Source: Halobacteriovoraceae bacterium (GTDB lineage Bacteria; Bdellovibrionota; Bacteriovoracia; Bacteriovoracales; Bacteriovoracaceae). From it: DNA of 64,000 nucleotides. The notes under the pieces are model-generated. The model was not told where the DNA came from and did no database searches. It was given only the letters and a program-made list of their open reading frames with translations. Below are positions 53,133 to 61,446 of the stretch, piece by piece. How positions within the stretch are numbered: position 1 is the stretch's first letter; each line of letters begins with the position of its first letter. Both the position numbers and the translations under genes were made by a program. The stretch is from positions 205,504 to 269,503 of the forward strand of contig PASN01000008.1 of the NCBI GenBank assembly GCA_002711995.1, in the 5' to 3' direction.

Positions 53133-53887
53133 CTAGCTTCAGGCGCCTCGCCCTCAGAGTCTTCCCAGTCAAAAACGCCTTGCAACTTATCTCTATGCAA
53201 GGCCGTGTAGCCTAGGCTTAAAACAACGTAAAGACTTATAATTACAGGTATCATTACTTGTTCGTAGATAAACAGGGACGATATAATTAGAAACACCAAA
53301 AACAACACTTTTCTTTTGTTTTTTCTAACCCAATCACTGTTTTTAAATGATGGAAAAGGTAAATTGGAAATCATCAGAAGTGCGTAGAATATAATGTAGG
53401 GTATAGCAATATAGAGATTGTTGAAGATTTCAAAATCCAAAGACACCAATATGTAACTTAGAACGGCCAAAGCTGCCCCTGGAATTGGAAGTCCCTGAAA
53501 ATAATCACTTTTAACTCTTGTTATGTTTGCGTTAAAGCGGGCCAGTCTCAAGGCTCCACATAGAAGAAAAAGAAAAGCAATGACCATTCCCACTCTTCCC
53601 GACTCAATAAGGAATCTGTTGTAAAAGATTATGGCAGGGGCCATGCCAAATGAGATCAGGTCACTTAAGCTATCAAACTGCTCTCCAAAAGATGAAGAAG
53701 TGCCAGTCAGTCTCGCAACTCTCCCATCGACGCTGTCAAAAATGGCACCCAGAAAAATGAACATGCATGCTTTGTAAAACTCCCCTTGAATGGAAAACAT
53801 TATGGCGACAAAGCCACAACCAATGTTCATTGCTGTAAAAGTATTAGGTAAAAAGAATGCAAACTTATCCAGTCTTTTGTCGGCCAT
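53129..53887 (-). CDS. pssA: CDP-diacylglycerol-serine O-phosphatidyltransferase
   Basis: A 252-residue inner-membrane enzyme joining serine to CDP-diacylglycerol. The CDP-alcohol phosphotransferase signature DGRVARLTGTSSSFGEQFDSLSD is complete (DGx2ARx8Gx3Dx3D). Start segment FFLPNTFTAMNIGCGFVAI is typical. About six to eight membrane helices. It follows a phosphatidylserine-decarboxylase-like gene after 8 bases. Confidence 0.93.
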   Translation of the reverse strand: MADKRLDKFAFFLPNTFTAMNIGCGFVAIMFSIQGEFYKACMFIFLGAIFDSVDGRVARLTGTSSSFGEQFDSLSDLISFGMAPAIIFYNRFLIESGRVGMVIAFLFLLCGALRLARFNANITRVKSDYFQGLPIPGAALAVLSYILVSLDFEIFNNLYIAIPYIIFYALLMISNLPFPSFKNSDWVRKNKRKVLFLVFLIISSLFIYEQVMIPVIISLYVVLSLGYTALHRDKLQGVFDWEDSEGEAPEAR

Positions 53888-53895
53888 AAAAATCC

Positions 53896-54495
53896 TTATG
53901 CTCCAGCCAAAACCGTTTCACCGGCCTTAAGCGTTTCTCCCTTTGAAACTAAAAGCTTTGCGTCCAATGGAAACCTTAGCTTCACCTTTCCACCAAAAGG
54001 TAAATAGCCCATGCAAGCAGACATTTTCGCTCGATCTCCGACTTCAACAAAGCTCCTGAAGCTTAATAGGAGCGGTTCTATTTCGAAGAAAATCCTATCG
54101 CTTTTAGTATCACGAAGCGTGAGATTATAGCGGTTTCGGCGGTTTGTAAAACCGCGCCATTTAGATTGATTCGAGTTCTTAATTTTTAGTTCTTCCACTG
54201 AAGCTTTGCATGGGAAGTAGACCCCTAACCCGGAACACAATGACACAGAGAGGCATACCTCACGGGTCTCATTATCTACCCATTTAACCTTTCCATTAAT
54301 TGGAGAAAAGATCAGCTCAGGGTTAATTGCCAATCCATCTTTGTAATTCGGCCATATGCTTCTTCTTATGTAGAGGAAAGTCGCCAACGCCAAAACCCAA
54401 AACAATGCTAAAAAAAATGGAAGCGTGATAAAAATAAGCAGTGTGGAAAGCCCAATCTTAAAATAAGAAATTTTGCTTACAAAAAGACGTTTCAC
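53896..54495 (-). CDS. Phosphatidylserine-decarboxylase-like protein lacking the pyruvoyl serine
   Basis: A 199-residue protein resembling the short form of Psd: two N-terminal membrane helices, SPINGKVKWVDN, and the C-terminal region GYLPFGGKVKLRFP...GETLKAGETVLA. In true short Psd the corresponding sequence is RFGSRVDLYLP, where cleavage at Gly-Ser makes the pyruvoyl cofactor; here the Ser is Gly (FGG). It should not self-cleave. Adjacent to pssA as Psd normally is. Possibly a non-catalytic or differently acting homologue, with a real Psd elsewhere. Confidence 0.75.
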   Translation of the reverse strand: MKRLFVSKISYFKIGLSTLLIFITLPFFLALFWVLALATFLYIRRSIWPNYKDGLAINPELIFSPINGKVKWVDNETREVCLSVSLCSGLGVYFPCKASVEELKIKNSNQSKWRGFTNRRNRYNLTLRDTKSDRIFFEIEPLLLSFRSFVEVGDRAKMSACMGYLPFGGKVKLRFPLDAKLLVSKGETLKAGETVLAGA

Positions 54496-54498
54496 TTT

Positions 54499-55086
54499 CT
54501 AACTCTTTGATTTTTTGAATTCTTGATCTAAAGTCCTATAGTAAAAAACCTCTGAATTCATTGACCTACCAAGCATGCGACTAAAGATTTCTTTTGGTCT
54601 TTCTTTTATTAAATCATAGGTAGATTGAAGGCCTGGAAAAGATTCAGGATCACATGTGAAAGCATTTCCACACTCCACCAGCTCATCTTCAGGAATCAGT
54701 CTTTGTTCAGTGGTATCATTCTCCCACTCATAGATAAAAATTTCTTTCTTGAATGCCTTGGATACAAAAAGCCCGCGAGGAATATTTAAGATTGTTGGGA
54801 TATCAAAGTGCCTACATGAAAAAACTTTCATTGATTGCCACTTTAAGACTTCACAGAGTCCATGAGCAACTCTCACACCAGTGTAGGATCCAGGGCCAGA
54901 CATATAGAAGACATTTTCAATAGATTTCAAATCAAGATTGTGTGCATTAAGAATCTCTTGAATAAGGCCATGAAGTGCCTTAGAGGCCTTTGCTTCTTTT
55001 ATGATTTTGAATTCCACCCATTCCAGGTCCTTATTTAAAAGACCTATACAGATTTGATTGGATGTATCAAGAAAGAGTGAGCTCAT
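54499..55086 (-). CDS. tsaB: tRNA t6A biosynthesis protein TsaB
   Basis: A 195-residue actin-like-fold partner of TsaD in making threonylcarbamoyl-adenosine in tRNA. Signature MSGPGSYTGVRVAHGLCEVL (residues about 63-82) and N-terminal FLDTSNQICIGLL are characteristic. The family usually has about 220 residues; this one is slightly short and the C-terminus is divergent. Its ATG overlaps the rseP stop by one base. Confidence 0.85.
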   Translation of the reverse strand: MSSLFLDTSNQICIGLLNKDLEWVEFKIIKEAKASKALHGLIQEILNAHNLDLKSIENVFYMSGPGSYTGVRVAHGLCEVLKWQSMKVFSCRHFDIPTILNIPRGLFVSKAFKKEIFIYEWENDTTEQRLIPEDELVECGNAFTCDPESFPGLQSTYDLIKERPKEIFSRMLGRSMNSEVFYYRTLDQEFKKSKS

Positions 55087-56645
55087 TAAAAAATTCGAGT
55101 TATATCGTTGAACAGGGCCACAAAGATCAACACAAACAAAAGAGACATTCCAAACTGCTGAGCAACTTGAATTTTCTTCCTTGATAAAGGACCGCCATTA
55201 ACAATTTCTAGAAAAATGAAGACAATGTGTCCACCATCCAGCACTGGAATTGGGAATAGATTTATAACACCTAAATTAATACTAATTAAGGCCATCAATC
55301 TAAAGAACATAGAAAGACTAATGTTAAAAGAATCTGAAGCGACCTGACCGATCGCCAGAGGACCACCAATAGTATCCAGAGAAACCTCAGCGGTAATTAA
55401 CTTTTTGAATCCTAAAACAGTTTTTATAAGACCTTCTTTAGTTCTAACCCAAGCACTAGAAAGCCCATCAACTATGCCATCAGCTTTACTCTCCACCATT
55501 TTCAGTGGCATAAATACCATTCCACTATAGACTCCAATGGTCATTACCTTTTGTCCATTGACCTCTCTATACTCAGGAGTCAAGCTCAGCTCTAACCTCT
55601 TGCCCTTTCGCATAATTTCTAGCTTGGAGGCCTGCTCACTTTCAACTTTTTGCAGCTTTGTTCTAAGCTCATTAAAGCTTGAAATGGATTCTCCATTGAT
55701 TCCTACAATAATATCGCCTTTTTTAATGTCGGCCTTATCTGCAGGGGAGCTCATCACTATAGAGCTGACCATAAGATCTGTAGGAAAAAAGCCTTCACCT
55801 CTTAGCTTGTTTTCAATATCACTACCCGACACTTCGGCTGTCTTTTCGGCCTCATATTTTAATTCGTCCAAAGAGCTGGCCCTTTCAGGAGTCCCTGTGA
55901 CTTTATATAGATTCAATGCCTGGGGCTGAGAAGCAAAAAGAATATCTAGAGAGCGATCAAAATTGGGAGATGAACCAGGTTCAGCAACAACAAACATGTT
56001 TCCATATGAATCTGCTAGCAGGGGCGCCTTTAGTTGTCCCTGTGCTTGAGCAAATTTTTGCACAAACTCCATACCATTCATGTCGACATCAAATGTCCTA
56101 TCCACTCCAGCTCTTTCAACCGTGACGGACTTTACTTCTGAATCGACTAGGTTTAAATCATCAAAACTCATGATTTTAGTGTTGTTTATTTTTTTTAAAG
56201 CATCTCCACTTCTAAAACCAAGCTCATAAAATGTATTTTGATTATTCAGTGGACCGAACCTAGCTTGAGGAACATTTTCACCAAAAGTTACCAGAGATAG
56301 ATAGATGAAAAAGGCCAAGATAAAGTTGGCCAAAGGACCGCCAAATACAATCCAGAACCTCGCCCACTTAGTCTTATGAGTAAAGGCCACCTTTTTTTCT
56401 TCTTCGCTCAGCTCATCGGCCGAGAGGGGGTCGTCACCAAACATTTTTACGTAACCCCCTAAAGGGATTAGGGATACTGCGTATTGAGTAGCTCCTTTTT
56501 TCCATTTAAGAAGCTTCGGCCCAAAGCCTATTGAAAATACTTCTACTTTTACTCCAAATAGTCTGGCGAAAAAGAAATGTCCCAGCTCGTGAAAAAAGAC
56601 CAATGGTCCTAGAAAGACTATAAAAATCAACACTTTTTCTAGCAT
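55086..56645 (-). CDS. rseP: RseP-type site-2 metalloprotease
   Basis: A 519-residue M50 intramembrane zinc protease cleaving anti-sigma factors and signal-peptide remnants. Zinc motif HELGH is in FFHELGHFFFARLFG (about residue 19), and the third-ligand motif in INLFPIPVLDGGHIVF near 470. Between them are two PDZ domains, about 120-180 and 290-380 (the second with DIKKGDIIVGINGESI). It is longer than E. coli RseP (450), because of the region between the PDZ domains. In the cdsA-rseP operon. Confidence 0.94.
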   Translation of the reverse strand: MLEKVLIFIVFLGPLVFFHELGHFFFARLFGVKVEVFSIGFGPKLLKWKKGATQYAVSLIPLGGYVKMFGDDPLSADELSEEEKKVAFTHKTKWARFWIVFGGPLANFILAFFIYLSLVTFGENVPQARFGPLNNQNTFYELGFRSGDALKKINNTKIMSFDDLNLVDSEVKSVTVERAGVDRTFDVDMNGMEFVQKFAQAQGQLKAPLLADSYGNMFVVAEPGSSPNFDRSLDILFASQPQALNLYKVTGTPERASSLDELKYEAEKTAEVSGSDIENKLRGEGFFPTDLMVSSIVMSSPADKADIKKGDIIVGINGESISSFNELRTKLQKVESEQASKLEIMRKGKRLELSLTPEYREVNGQKVMTIGVYSGMVFMPLKMVESKADGIVDGLSSAWVRTKEGLIKTVLGFKKLITAEVSLDTIGGPLAIGQVASDSFNISLSMFFRLMALISINLGVINLFPIPVLDGGHIVFIFLEIVNGGPLSRKKIQVAQQFGMSLLFVLIFVALFNDITRIF

Positions 56646-56652
56646 GTTTTAA

Positions 56653-57486
56653 CTACCTTAAATTTCTAATTACGAAGAGAAAAAGAGGAGCAACAAACAA
56701 AAGACTATCAACTCTGTCATAAACCCCGCCGTGTCCGGGAATGAGGTTGGAGCTATCTTTGATGCTAAACTGCCTTTTCATTTTTGATTGTATCAAATCT
56801 CCCAACTGAGCACAGCAGGCAATAATTAAAAATGATATAAGCAGTTGAAATGAAACAAGATTAAATGTAACCGTCCAAAATAGACCGGAAAGAACAACCG
56901 AGGTTAAAACTCCACCGATAAAGCCTTCAACCGTTTTTTTAGGACTTACAGATGGCCAAAGTTTCTTTTTTCCATAGTTTTTCCCAAAAAACCACGCGCC
57001 TGTGTCCACACTAAAGTTGAGAACCACAACTCCTGCAAAAAGTGCCTTCCACTCTGAAAAATGTGCCAAAGCCGACAGGTTCATAAAAGGAATTAGAAAA
57101 AGGGCTCCCATCAAAAAGCTTAGGCCTTTAAGGTTTTTTTTAAGTAATTTGGAGTCATGCTTTGAAACAAATAAGAACAGGAGCATCAAGGCATTAAGTA
57201 CAATGCCAGCGTTATTGAATGATTTAAAAAATAGCCCCCCAATTTCGACCCAATTAAAATACACGTATCCTAAAATAAATGAAACTTGGGACAAAATGTA
57301 ACTAAGGTGCCTACGCGAGAATTCTAGAAAATTAACTATAAACTCATCTAAAACGAGCAGACCAACAATGCCTATAAGTGCTAAGGAGGCTCCTTGCCCC
57401 AGTGCCACAGCAGCAACCAGAATGAGAAGCATACCAAGCGCAGAATAGACCCTCAACTTGGTGTTAGATATAGCTTTAGCTTCCAT
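56653..57486 (-). CDS. cdsA: Phosphatidate cytidylyltransferase
   Basis: A 277-residue polytopic enzyme making CDP-diacylglycerol. Start at 57486 (MEAKAISNTKLRVYSAL), with GGGAGG 9 bases upstream inside the end of uppS; a longer frame starting at 57561 lies within uppS. The C-terminal signature SPKKTVEGFIGGV ... KDSSNLIPGHGGVYDRVDSLL (in parts) is diagnostic. About eight membrane helices. Confidence 0.93.
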   Translation of the reverse strand: MEAKAISNTKLRVYSALGMLLILVAAVALGQGASLALIGIVGLLVLDEFIVNFLEFSRRHLSYILSQVSFILGYVYFNWVEIGGLFFKSFNNAGIVLNALMLLFLFVSKHDSKLLKKNLKGLSFLMGALFLIPFMNLSALAHFSEWKALFAGVVVLNFSVDTGAWFFGKNYGKKKLWPSVSPKKTVEGFIGGVLTSVVLSGLFWTVTFNLVSFQLLISFLIIACCAQLGDLIQSKMKRQFSIKDSSNLIPGHGGVYDRVDSLLFVAPLFLFVIRNLR

Positions 57487-58231
57487 GTGAAATGGCCTCC
57501 CGCTGTTTTTTTGCCAATTGTCTTGCTTCTTCAATGCTAACACCATTTGAGACGGTGCCAAATCTTCTCTCTCTACAACTGACTTTATCTAAAATTTGTA
57601 CAAATTCTTGTGGGCCAAAGTCCGGCCACTTTGTCTGACTAAAATACAATTCAGCATAGCTGCATTGCCATAGCAAAAAGTTTGAAATCCTCTGGTCTCC
57701 AGCAGTTCTAATAAGAAGGTCTACATCGCCAGAATCAGGTCTATAAAGATTTTTTTCAATATCTTCCTCAGTAATGGCAACATTTGGATTCTTCTCTATA
57801 AAAGCATTAACAGAGTCGACAATTTCCTTTCTGCCACCATAACTAAAAGCTAAACTCAATTTTAAACCAGTGCAGTCTTTAGTTTCTTTTTGAATATCTT
57901 TAATAAGTTGTTTTGTTCTTTGATTTAGACCATCGATATTACCAATAATCTCGAATTGAACATTATTAGAAACTATCTTTTCACGCTCTCTTTTAAGGAA
58001 TTTTTCTAGAAGCTTAAAAAGAACATTTATCTCTTCTTGGGGCCTGCTCCAGTTTTCGGTGGAGAATGCGTACAATGTAAGGGCTTCGAGTTTTCTTTCA
58101 ACAGCAGTGCTAACAATTTTACTTACGACCTGAGAGCCTTTTATATGGCCCCAGAATCGAGGACGACGGCGCTCCTTGGCCCATCGTCCGTTTCCATCCA
58201 TAATAATAGCAACATGCTTGAGATCTGACAT
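57476..58231 (-). CDS. uppS: Isoprenyl transferase (undecaprenyl diphosphate synthase)
   Basis: A 251-residue cis-prenyltransferase making the C55 lipid carrier for peptidoglycan and LPS. Motifs: IMDGNGRWAKERRRPRFWGH near the start, ALTLYAFSTENWSRP, AFSYGGRKEIVD, DLLIRTAGDQRISNFLLWQ, and SYAELYFSQTKWPDF. All positions typical. Followed by cdsA with an 11-base overlap and preceded by frr with one base between. Confidence 0.96.
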   Translation of the reverse strand: MSDLKHVAIIMDGNGRWAKERRRPRFWGHIKGSQVVSKIVSTAVERKLEALTLYAFSTENWSRPQEEINVLFKLLEKFLKREREKIVSNNVQFEIIGNIDGLNQRTKQLIKDIQKETKDCTGLKLSLAFSYGGRKEIVDSVNAFIEKNPNVAITEEDIEKNLYRPDSGDVDLLIRTAGDQRISNFLLWQCSYAELYFSQTKWPDFGPQEFVQILDKVSCRERRFGTVSNGVSIEEARQLAKKQREAISHGS

Positions 58232-58232
58232 T

Positions 58233-58787
58233 TTAAACTGTTAAAAGCTCTTTTTCTTTTGCTTCTACAGTAGAGTCAACATCACCTACATACTTATCAG
58301 TGATTTTCTGAATCTCGTCCTGAAACTTTTTAAGATCATCTTCTGTGATCTCTTTATTTTTCTCAGCCTTCTTAACCACTTCATTTTGATCACGACGAGC
58401 ATTTCTGATAGCAATCTTTGCGTCCTCGCCCATTTTCCTAACCTCTCTTACAAGGTCTTTTCTTTTCTCTTCAGTAAGAGCTGGAAATTGGATCCTTATA
58501 AAGTTTCCATCATTAGATGGAGTTACACCCAGATTGGCGTTAATAATAGCTTTCTCGATATCCCCAAGAATTGTTTTATCAAATGGTTGGATTTGAAGAA
58601 GCCTTGCCTCTGGAGTTGAAACTTGGCCAACCTGATTAACGGGAGTTGGACTTCCGTAATAGTCCACAGTAACGCCATCAAGAATGTTAGCGTTAGCACG
58701 TCCAGTTCTAACCCTTGTAAATTCGCGCTGTAATGACTTTATTGCTTTAGTCATTTGTTCATCCAAAGTTGATTTAATTTGATCCAT
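58233..58787 (-). CDS. frr: Ribosome recycling factor
   Basis: A 184-residue two-domain tRNA-mimicking protein that splits post-termination ribosomes with EF-G. Family segments: EFTRVRTGRANANILDG, DYYGSPTPVNQVGQVSTPEARLLQIQPFD (in parts), and GNFIRIQFPALTEEKRKDLVREV (in parts). The start at MDQIKSTL is one codon into an alternative ATGATG; both have the same GGAG upstream. Confidence 0.95.
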   Translation of the reverse strand: MDQIKSTLDEQMTKAIKSLQREFTRVRTGRANANILDGVTVDYYGSPTPVNQVGQVSTPEARLLQIQPFDKTILGDIEKAIINANLGVTPSNDGNFIRIQFPALTEEKRKDLVREVRKMGEDAKIAIRNARRDQNEVVKKAEKNKEITEDDLKKFQDEIQKITDKYVGDVDSTVEAKEKELLTV

Positions 58788-58806
58788 CATATCTAGACTC
58801 CTTGAG

Positions 58807-59520
58807 CTAATCTTTTTTTGTAACTAAAGTTCCCACTTTTTCACCAGCAGCGATTTTTTGAATATTGCCAGGTTGGAACATGTCAAAAACTATAATATCC
58901 ATGTCATTATCCATGCAAAGACTTATTGAAGTTGAATCCATGACCTTGAGTCCACGGTTTAAGACTTCAATATAGGAAAGCTTATCAAATTTTACGGCCT
59001 CTTCGTGCTTCATAGGATCCATATCGTAGATTCCATCGACCTTTGTGGCCTTCATTATCACATCTGCACAAATTTCATTCGCTCTAAGAGCAGCGGTTGT
59101 ATCAGTTGTGAAGTATGGGTTCCCAGTTCCCGCAGCAAATATGACAATCCTTTTCTTCTCAAGATGTCTTACCGATCTCCTTCGGATATATGGCTCAGAA
59201 ACTTCTTTCATTTCTATCGCGGATAGCACCCTAGTATAAAGCCCTCTTCTCTCAAGGTTGTCTTGAAGAGCAAGACAGTTAATTACTGTTGCCATCATCC
59301 CCATATAGTCAGAAGTGGATCTATCCATCCCAGTCGTAGCACCGGCCACACCTCGGTGAATATTTCCTCCACCCACAACAACAGCGATTTCAACTCCAAG
59401 CTTATGCAAGTCAGCTATTTCGGTAGCTATTTTGTCCAGAACCGCGCCGTCTATTCCGAATCCTCTGTCTCCGGCCAATGCTTCACCAGATAGTTTAAGA
59501 AGAACTCGACTATATTTCAT
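58807..59520 (-). CDS. pyrH: Uridylate kinase
   Basis: A 237-residue hexameric UMP kinase, allosterically regulated in many bacteria. Motifs: [13 protein letters not shown] near the N-terminus, [34 protein letters not shown] (in parts), and [17 protein letters not shown]. Length is normal. It follows tsf after a strong terminator, so part of its expression must come from read-through or its own promoter. GAAAGGAAAG lies upstream of the ATG. Confidence 0.96.
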   Translation of the reverse strand: MKYSRVLLKLSGEALAGDRGFGIDGAVLDKIATEIADLHKLGVEIAVVVGGGNIHRGVAGATTGMDRSTSDYMGMMATVINCLALQDNLERRGLYTRVLSAIEMKEVSEPYIRRRSVRHLEKKRIVIFAAGTGNPYFTTDTTAALRANEICADVIMKATKVDGIYDMDPMKHEEAVKFDKLSYIEVLNRGLKVMDSTSISLCMDNDMDIIVFDMFQPGNIQKIAAGEKVGTLVTKKD

Positions 59521-59534
59521 AAAACTTTCCTTTC

Positions 59535-59563
59535 AAAAAAAAAAGGGGCCTTGAAAGCCCCTT
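59535..59563 (-). terminator. Terminator between tsf and pyrH
   Basis: AAGGGGC and GCCCCTT (59557-59563 and 59543-59549 on the minus strand) form a 7-bp stem with a 7-base loop and are followed by about ten T (59544-59535). It separates the rpsB-tsf unit from pyrH and the downstream lipid genes. Confidence 0.88.
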
Positions 59564-59570
59564 ATCTTTC

Positions 59571-60491
59571 TTAACCTTGAGTCAGTTTAGCAACTTCGTC
59601 AGCGAGATTGTCTTGCTTCTTCTCAATACCAGCTCCAAGATTGATTTTTTCAAATCCCTTCAAGCTGATAGATGAGCCGACTTTACCCTCATACTCTTTA
59701 ATAAGTTTGCTAATAGACAAGTCCGGATTTTTAACAAACTTTTGATCCATCAAACATACTTCAGATGCTAGCTTGTTAAGCTTGCCTTTAATGATATTTG
59801 GTATCATGTTTTCTGGCTTGCCTTGCTCTTTAAGTTGAGCTTCATATACAGCAGCTTCTCTTGCCTTAAAATCTTCATCAATTTGATCAGCAGTCATGAA
59901 CTTTGGATCTGCAGCCGCAACATGCAGGCAAAGGTCTGAAACTAGTTCTTCAAATTCTGGTTTTTTAGCGGCATCAGCACTTTCTGTGGAAACAGGAACA
60001 AGAACACCAATTTTTCCACCGTGAACGTAGTGACCAATTTTACCTTCACCTTCAAGAGTGGTTTTAGCAAATCTTCTAACGTCGATTTTCTCGCCAATCT
60101 TAAGCGTTAGCTCTTGAACTGCTTCTTGAACAGTTCTGCTTCCCATCTTTTCAGTTTTTAATGCCTCTGCATCTGTAGCAGAGCTTGAAAGAAGATGGTT
60201 TGAAACTTCTTTAACAAAAGCTTGGAAGTCTGCGTTTTTAGCAACAAAGTCAGTTTCACAGTTGATTTCAACAAGAACACCAACGTTCCCCTCAACCGCT
60301 GCACCAACAAGTCCTTCAGCAGCTACTCTACTTGCTTTTTTAGCTGCAGCTGCAAGCCCTTTCTTTCTTAGGAAGTCTACCGCTGCTTCCATATCGCCGT
60401 TTGATTCGGATAGTGCTTTTTTACAATCCATCATTCCGGCACCAGTTTTTTCTCTTAATTCTTTTACTTCTTTAGCTGAAAAAGCTGACAT
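59571..60491 (-). CDS. tsf: Elongation factor Ts
   Basis: A 306-residue nucleotide exchange factor for EF-Tu. N-terminal UBA-like start VKELREKTGAGMMDCKKALSES (in parts) and the core CETDFVAKN are diagnostic. Lys/Ala-rich helices follow. Second gene of the rpsB-tsf operon, 29 bases after rpsB. Confidence 0.96.
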   Translation of the reverse strand: MSAFSAKEVKELREKTGAGMMDCKKALSESNGDMEAAVDFLRKKGLAAAAKKASRVAAEGLVGAAVEGNVGVLVEINCETDFVAKNADFQAFVKEVSNHLLSSSATDAEALKTEKMGSRTVQEAVQELTLKIGEKIDVRRFAKTTLEGEGKIGHYVHGGKIGVLVPVSTESADAAKKPEFEELVSDLCLHVAAADPKFMTADQIDEDFKAREAAVYEAQLKEQGKPENMIPNIIKGKLNKLASEVCLMDQKFVKNPDLSISKLIKEYEGKVGSSISLKGFEKINLGAGIEKKQDNLADEVAKLTQG

Positions 60492-60520
60492 AGTTAAATC
60501 CTTATTATTTTAAAAGTTAA

Positions 60521-61321
60521 TTACTCTTCACCCTCTTGCTCGGCCATTTTAAGCTCGACGTCTTTTTCGTACTTTTCAAGAATTTCTTTTTCTAGATCCA
60601 CGTCTTTTCCAGCTTCACCAGTTGATTCTCTCTTAACACCTCTTCCACCTTCAGAAACAGCACCTGAAAAGTAGTCAAGGAATAGTGTAATAGACTTAAT
60701 CGCGTCGTCGTTTCCTGGAACGATGAAATCCACACCTTCTGGATCACAGTTTGTGTCAGTGATTGCCACAACAGGGATTCCTAGGTTGTTTGCTTCTTTA
60801 ACAGCAATTCTTTCGTTATTTGGATCAACGATGAAAACAGCCCCTGGAAGCTTTCTCATGTTTTTGATACCGCCAAGGTTTCTTTCAAGCTTAGTAACTT
60901 CTTTTTCTATTTTAGATTGCTCTTTTTTAGTTAGAAGCTTGTAGTCGCCAGTTTCTTTCATCTTCTCAACTTTTCTAAGTTTGTCGATAGACTGGGCGAT
61001 TGTCTTATAGTTTGTTAGCATCCCGCCAAGCCATCTGTTAGTTACGTGAAAGGCTCCACAGTCTTCTGCGGCTTTTCTAACAGTTTCAGATGCTTGTCTT
61101 TTAGTTCCTACAAAAAGTACAGACTTCCCAGACTGTGCAGTCTTTTTAATAAAATCATAGGCCTTTTGTGCCATTGGAACAGTTTTTTGTAGATCGATGA
61201 TGTAGATCCCGTTTCTTTCGCCATATACATATGGTTTCATCTTAGGGTTCCACTTGTGAGTTTGGTGACCGAAGTGAGCTCCAGCCTCTAGAAGGTTTTT
61301 GAGTTCTAAACTCTTTGCCAT
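60521..61321 (-). CDS. rpsB: Small ribosomal subunit protein uS2
   Basis: A 266-residue ribosomal protein S2. N-terminal LLEAGAHFGHQTHKWNPKMKPY, then RNGIYIIDLQKT, VLFVGTKRQA, HVTNRWLGGMLTNY and IPVVAITDTNCDP are the family hallmarks. The acidic C-terminal tail is longer than in E. coli (241). GGAGAC precedes the ATG. An inverted repeat lies 27-67 bases upstream. Confidence 0.97.
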   Translation of the reverse strand: MAKSLELKNLLEAGAHFGHQTHKWNPKMKPYVYGERNGIYIIDLQKTVPMAQKAYDFIKKTAQSGKSVLFVGTKRQASETVRKAAEDCGAFHVTNRWLGGMLTNYKTIAQSIDKLRKVEKMKETGDYKLLTKKEQSKIEKEVTKLERNLGGIKNMRKLPGAVFIVDPNNERIAVKEANNLGIPVVAITDTNCDPEGVDFIVPGNDDAIKSITLFLDYFSGAVSEGGRGVKRESTGEAGKDVDLEKEILEKYEKDVELKMAEQEGEE

Positions 61322-61347
61322 GAATGTCTCCTGGTTGGTTTAATCGC

Positions 61348-61388
61348 ATCGCTTGTAGCCACAGAGTGGACCATCCAAATCAAGCGAT
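61348..61388 (-). promoter_or_regulatory. Inverted repeat and -10-like element upstream of rpsB
   Basis: ATCGCTTG (61348-61355) and CAAGCGAT (61381-61388) are perfect inverted copies, with an inner CCAC (61359-61362)/GTGG (61366-61369). On the minus strand TATAAT (61392-61387) overlaps the outer arm; its expected start site near 61380 would leave that arm out of the RNA. It may thus be a DNA operator rather than an RNA leader; a start further upstream would make it an S2 autoregulatory leader. Confidence 0.45.
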
Positions 61389-61446
61389 TATATTGTTAAA
61401 AAGTTAAGGAAAAATACCAGAATACCGGGTGAAAGGCAAGAGGGAA

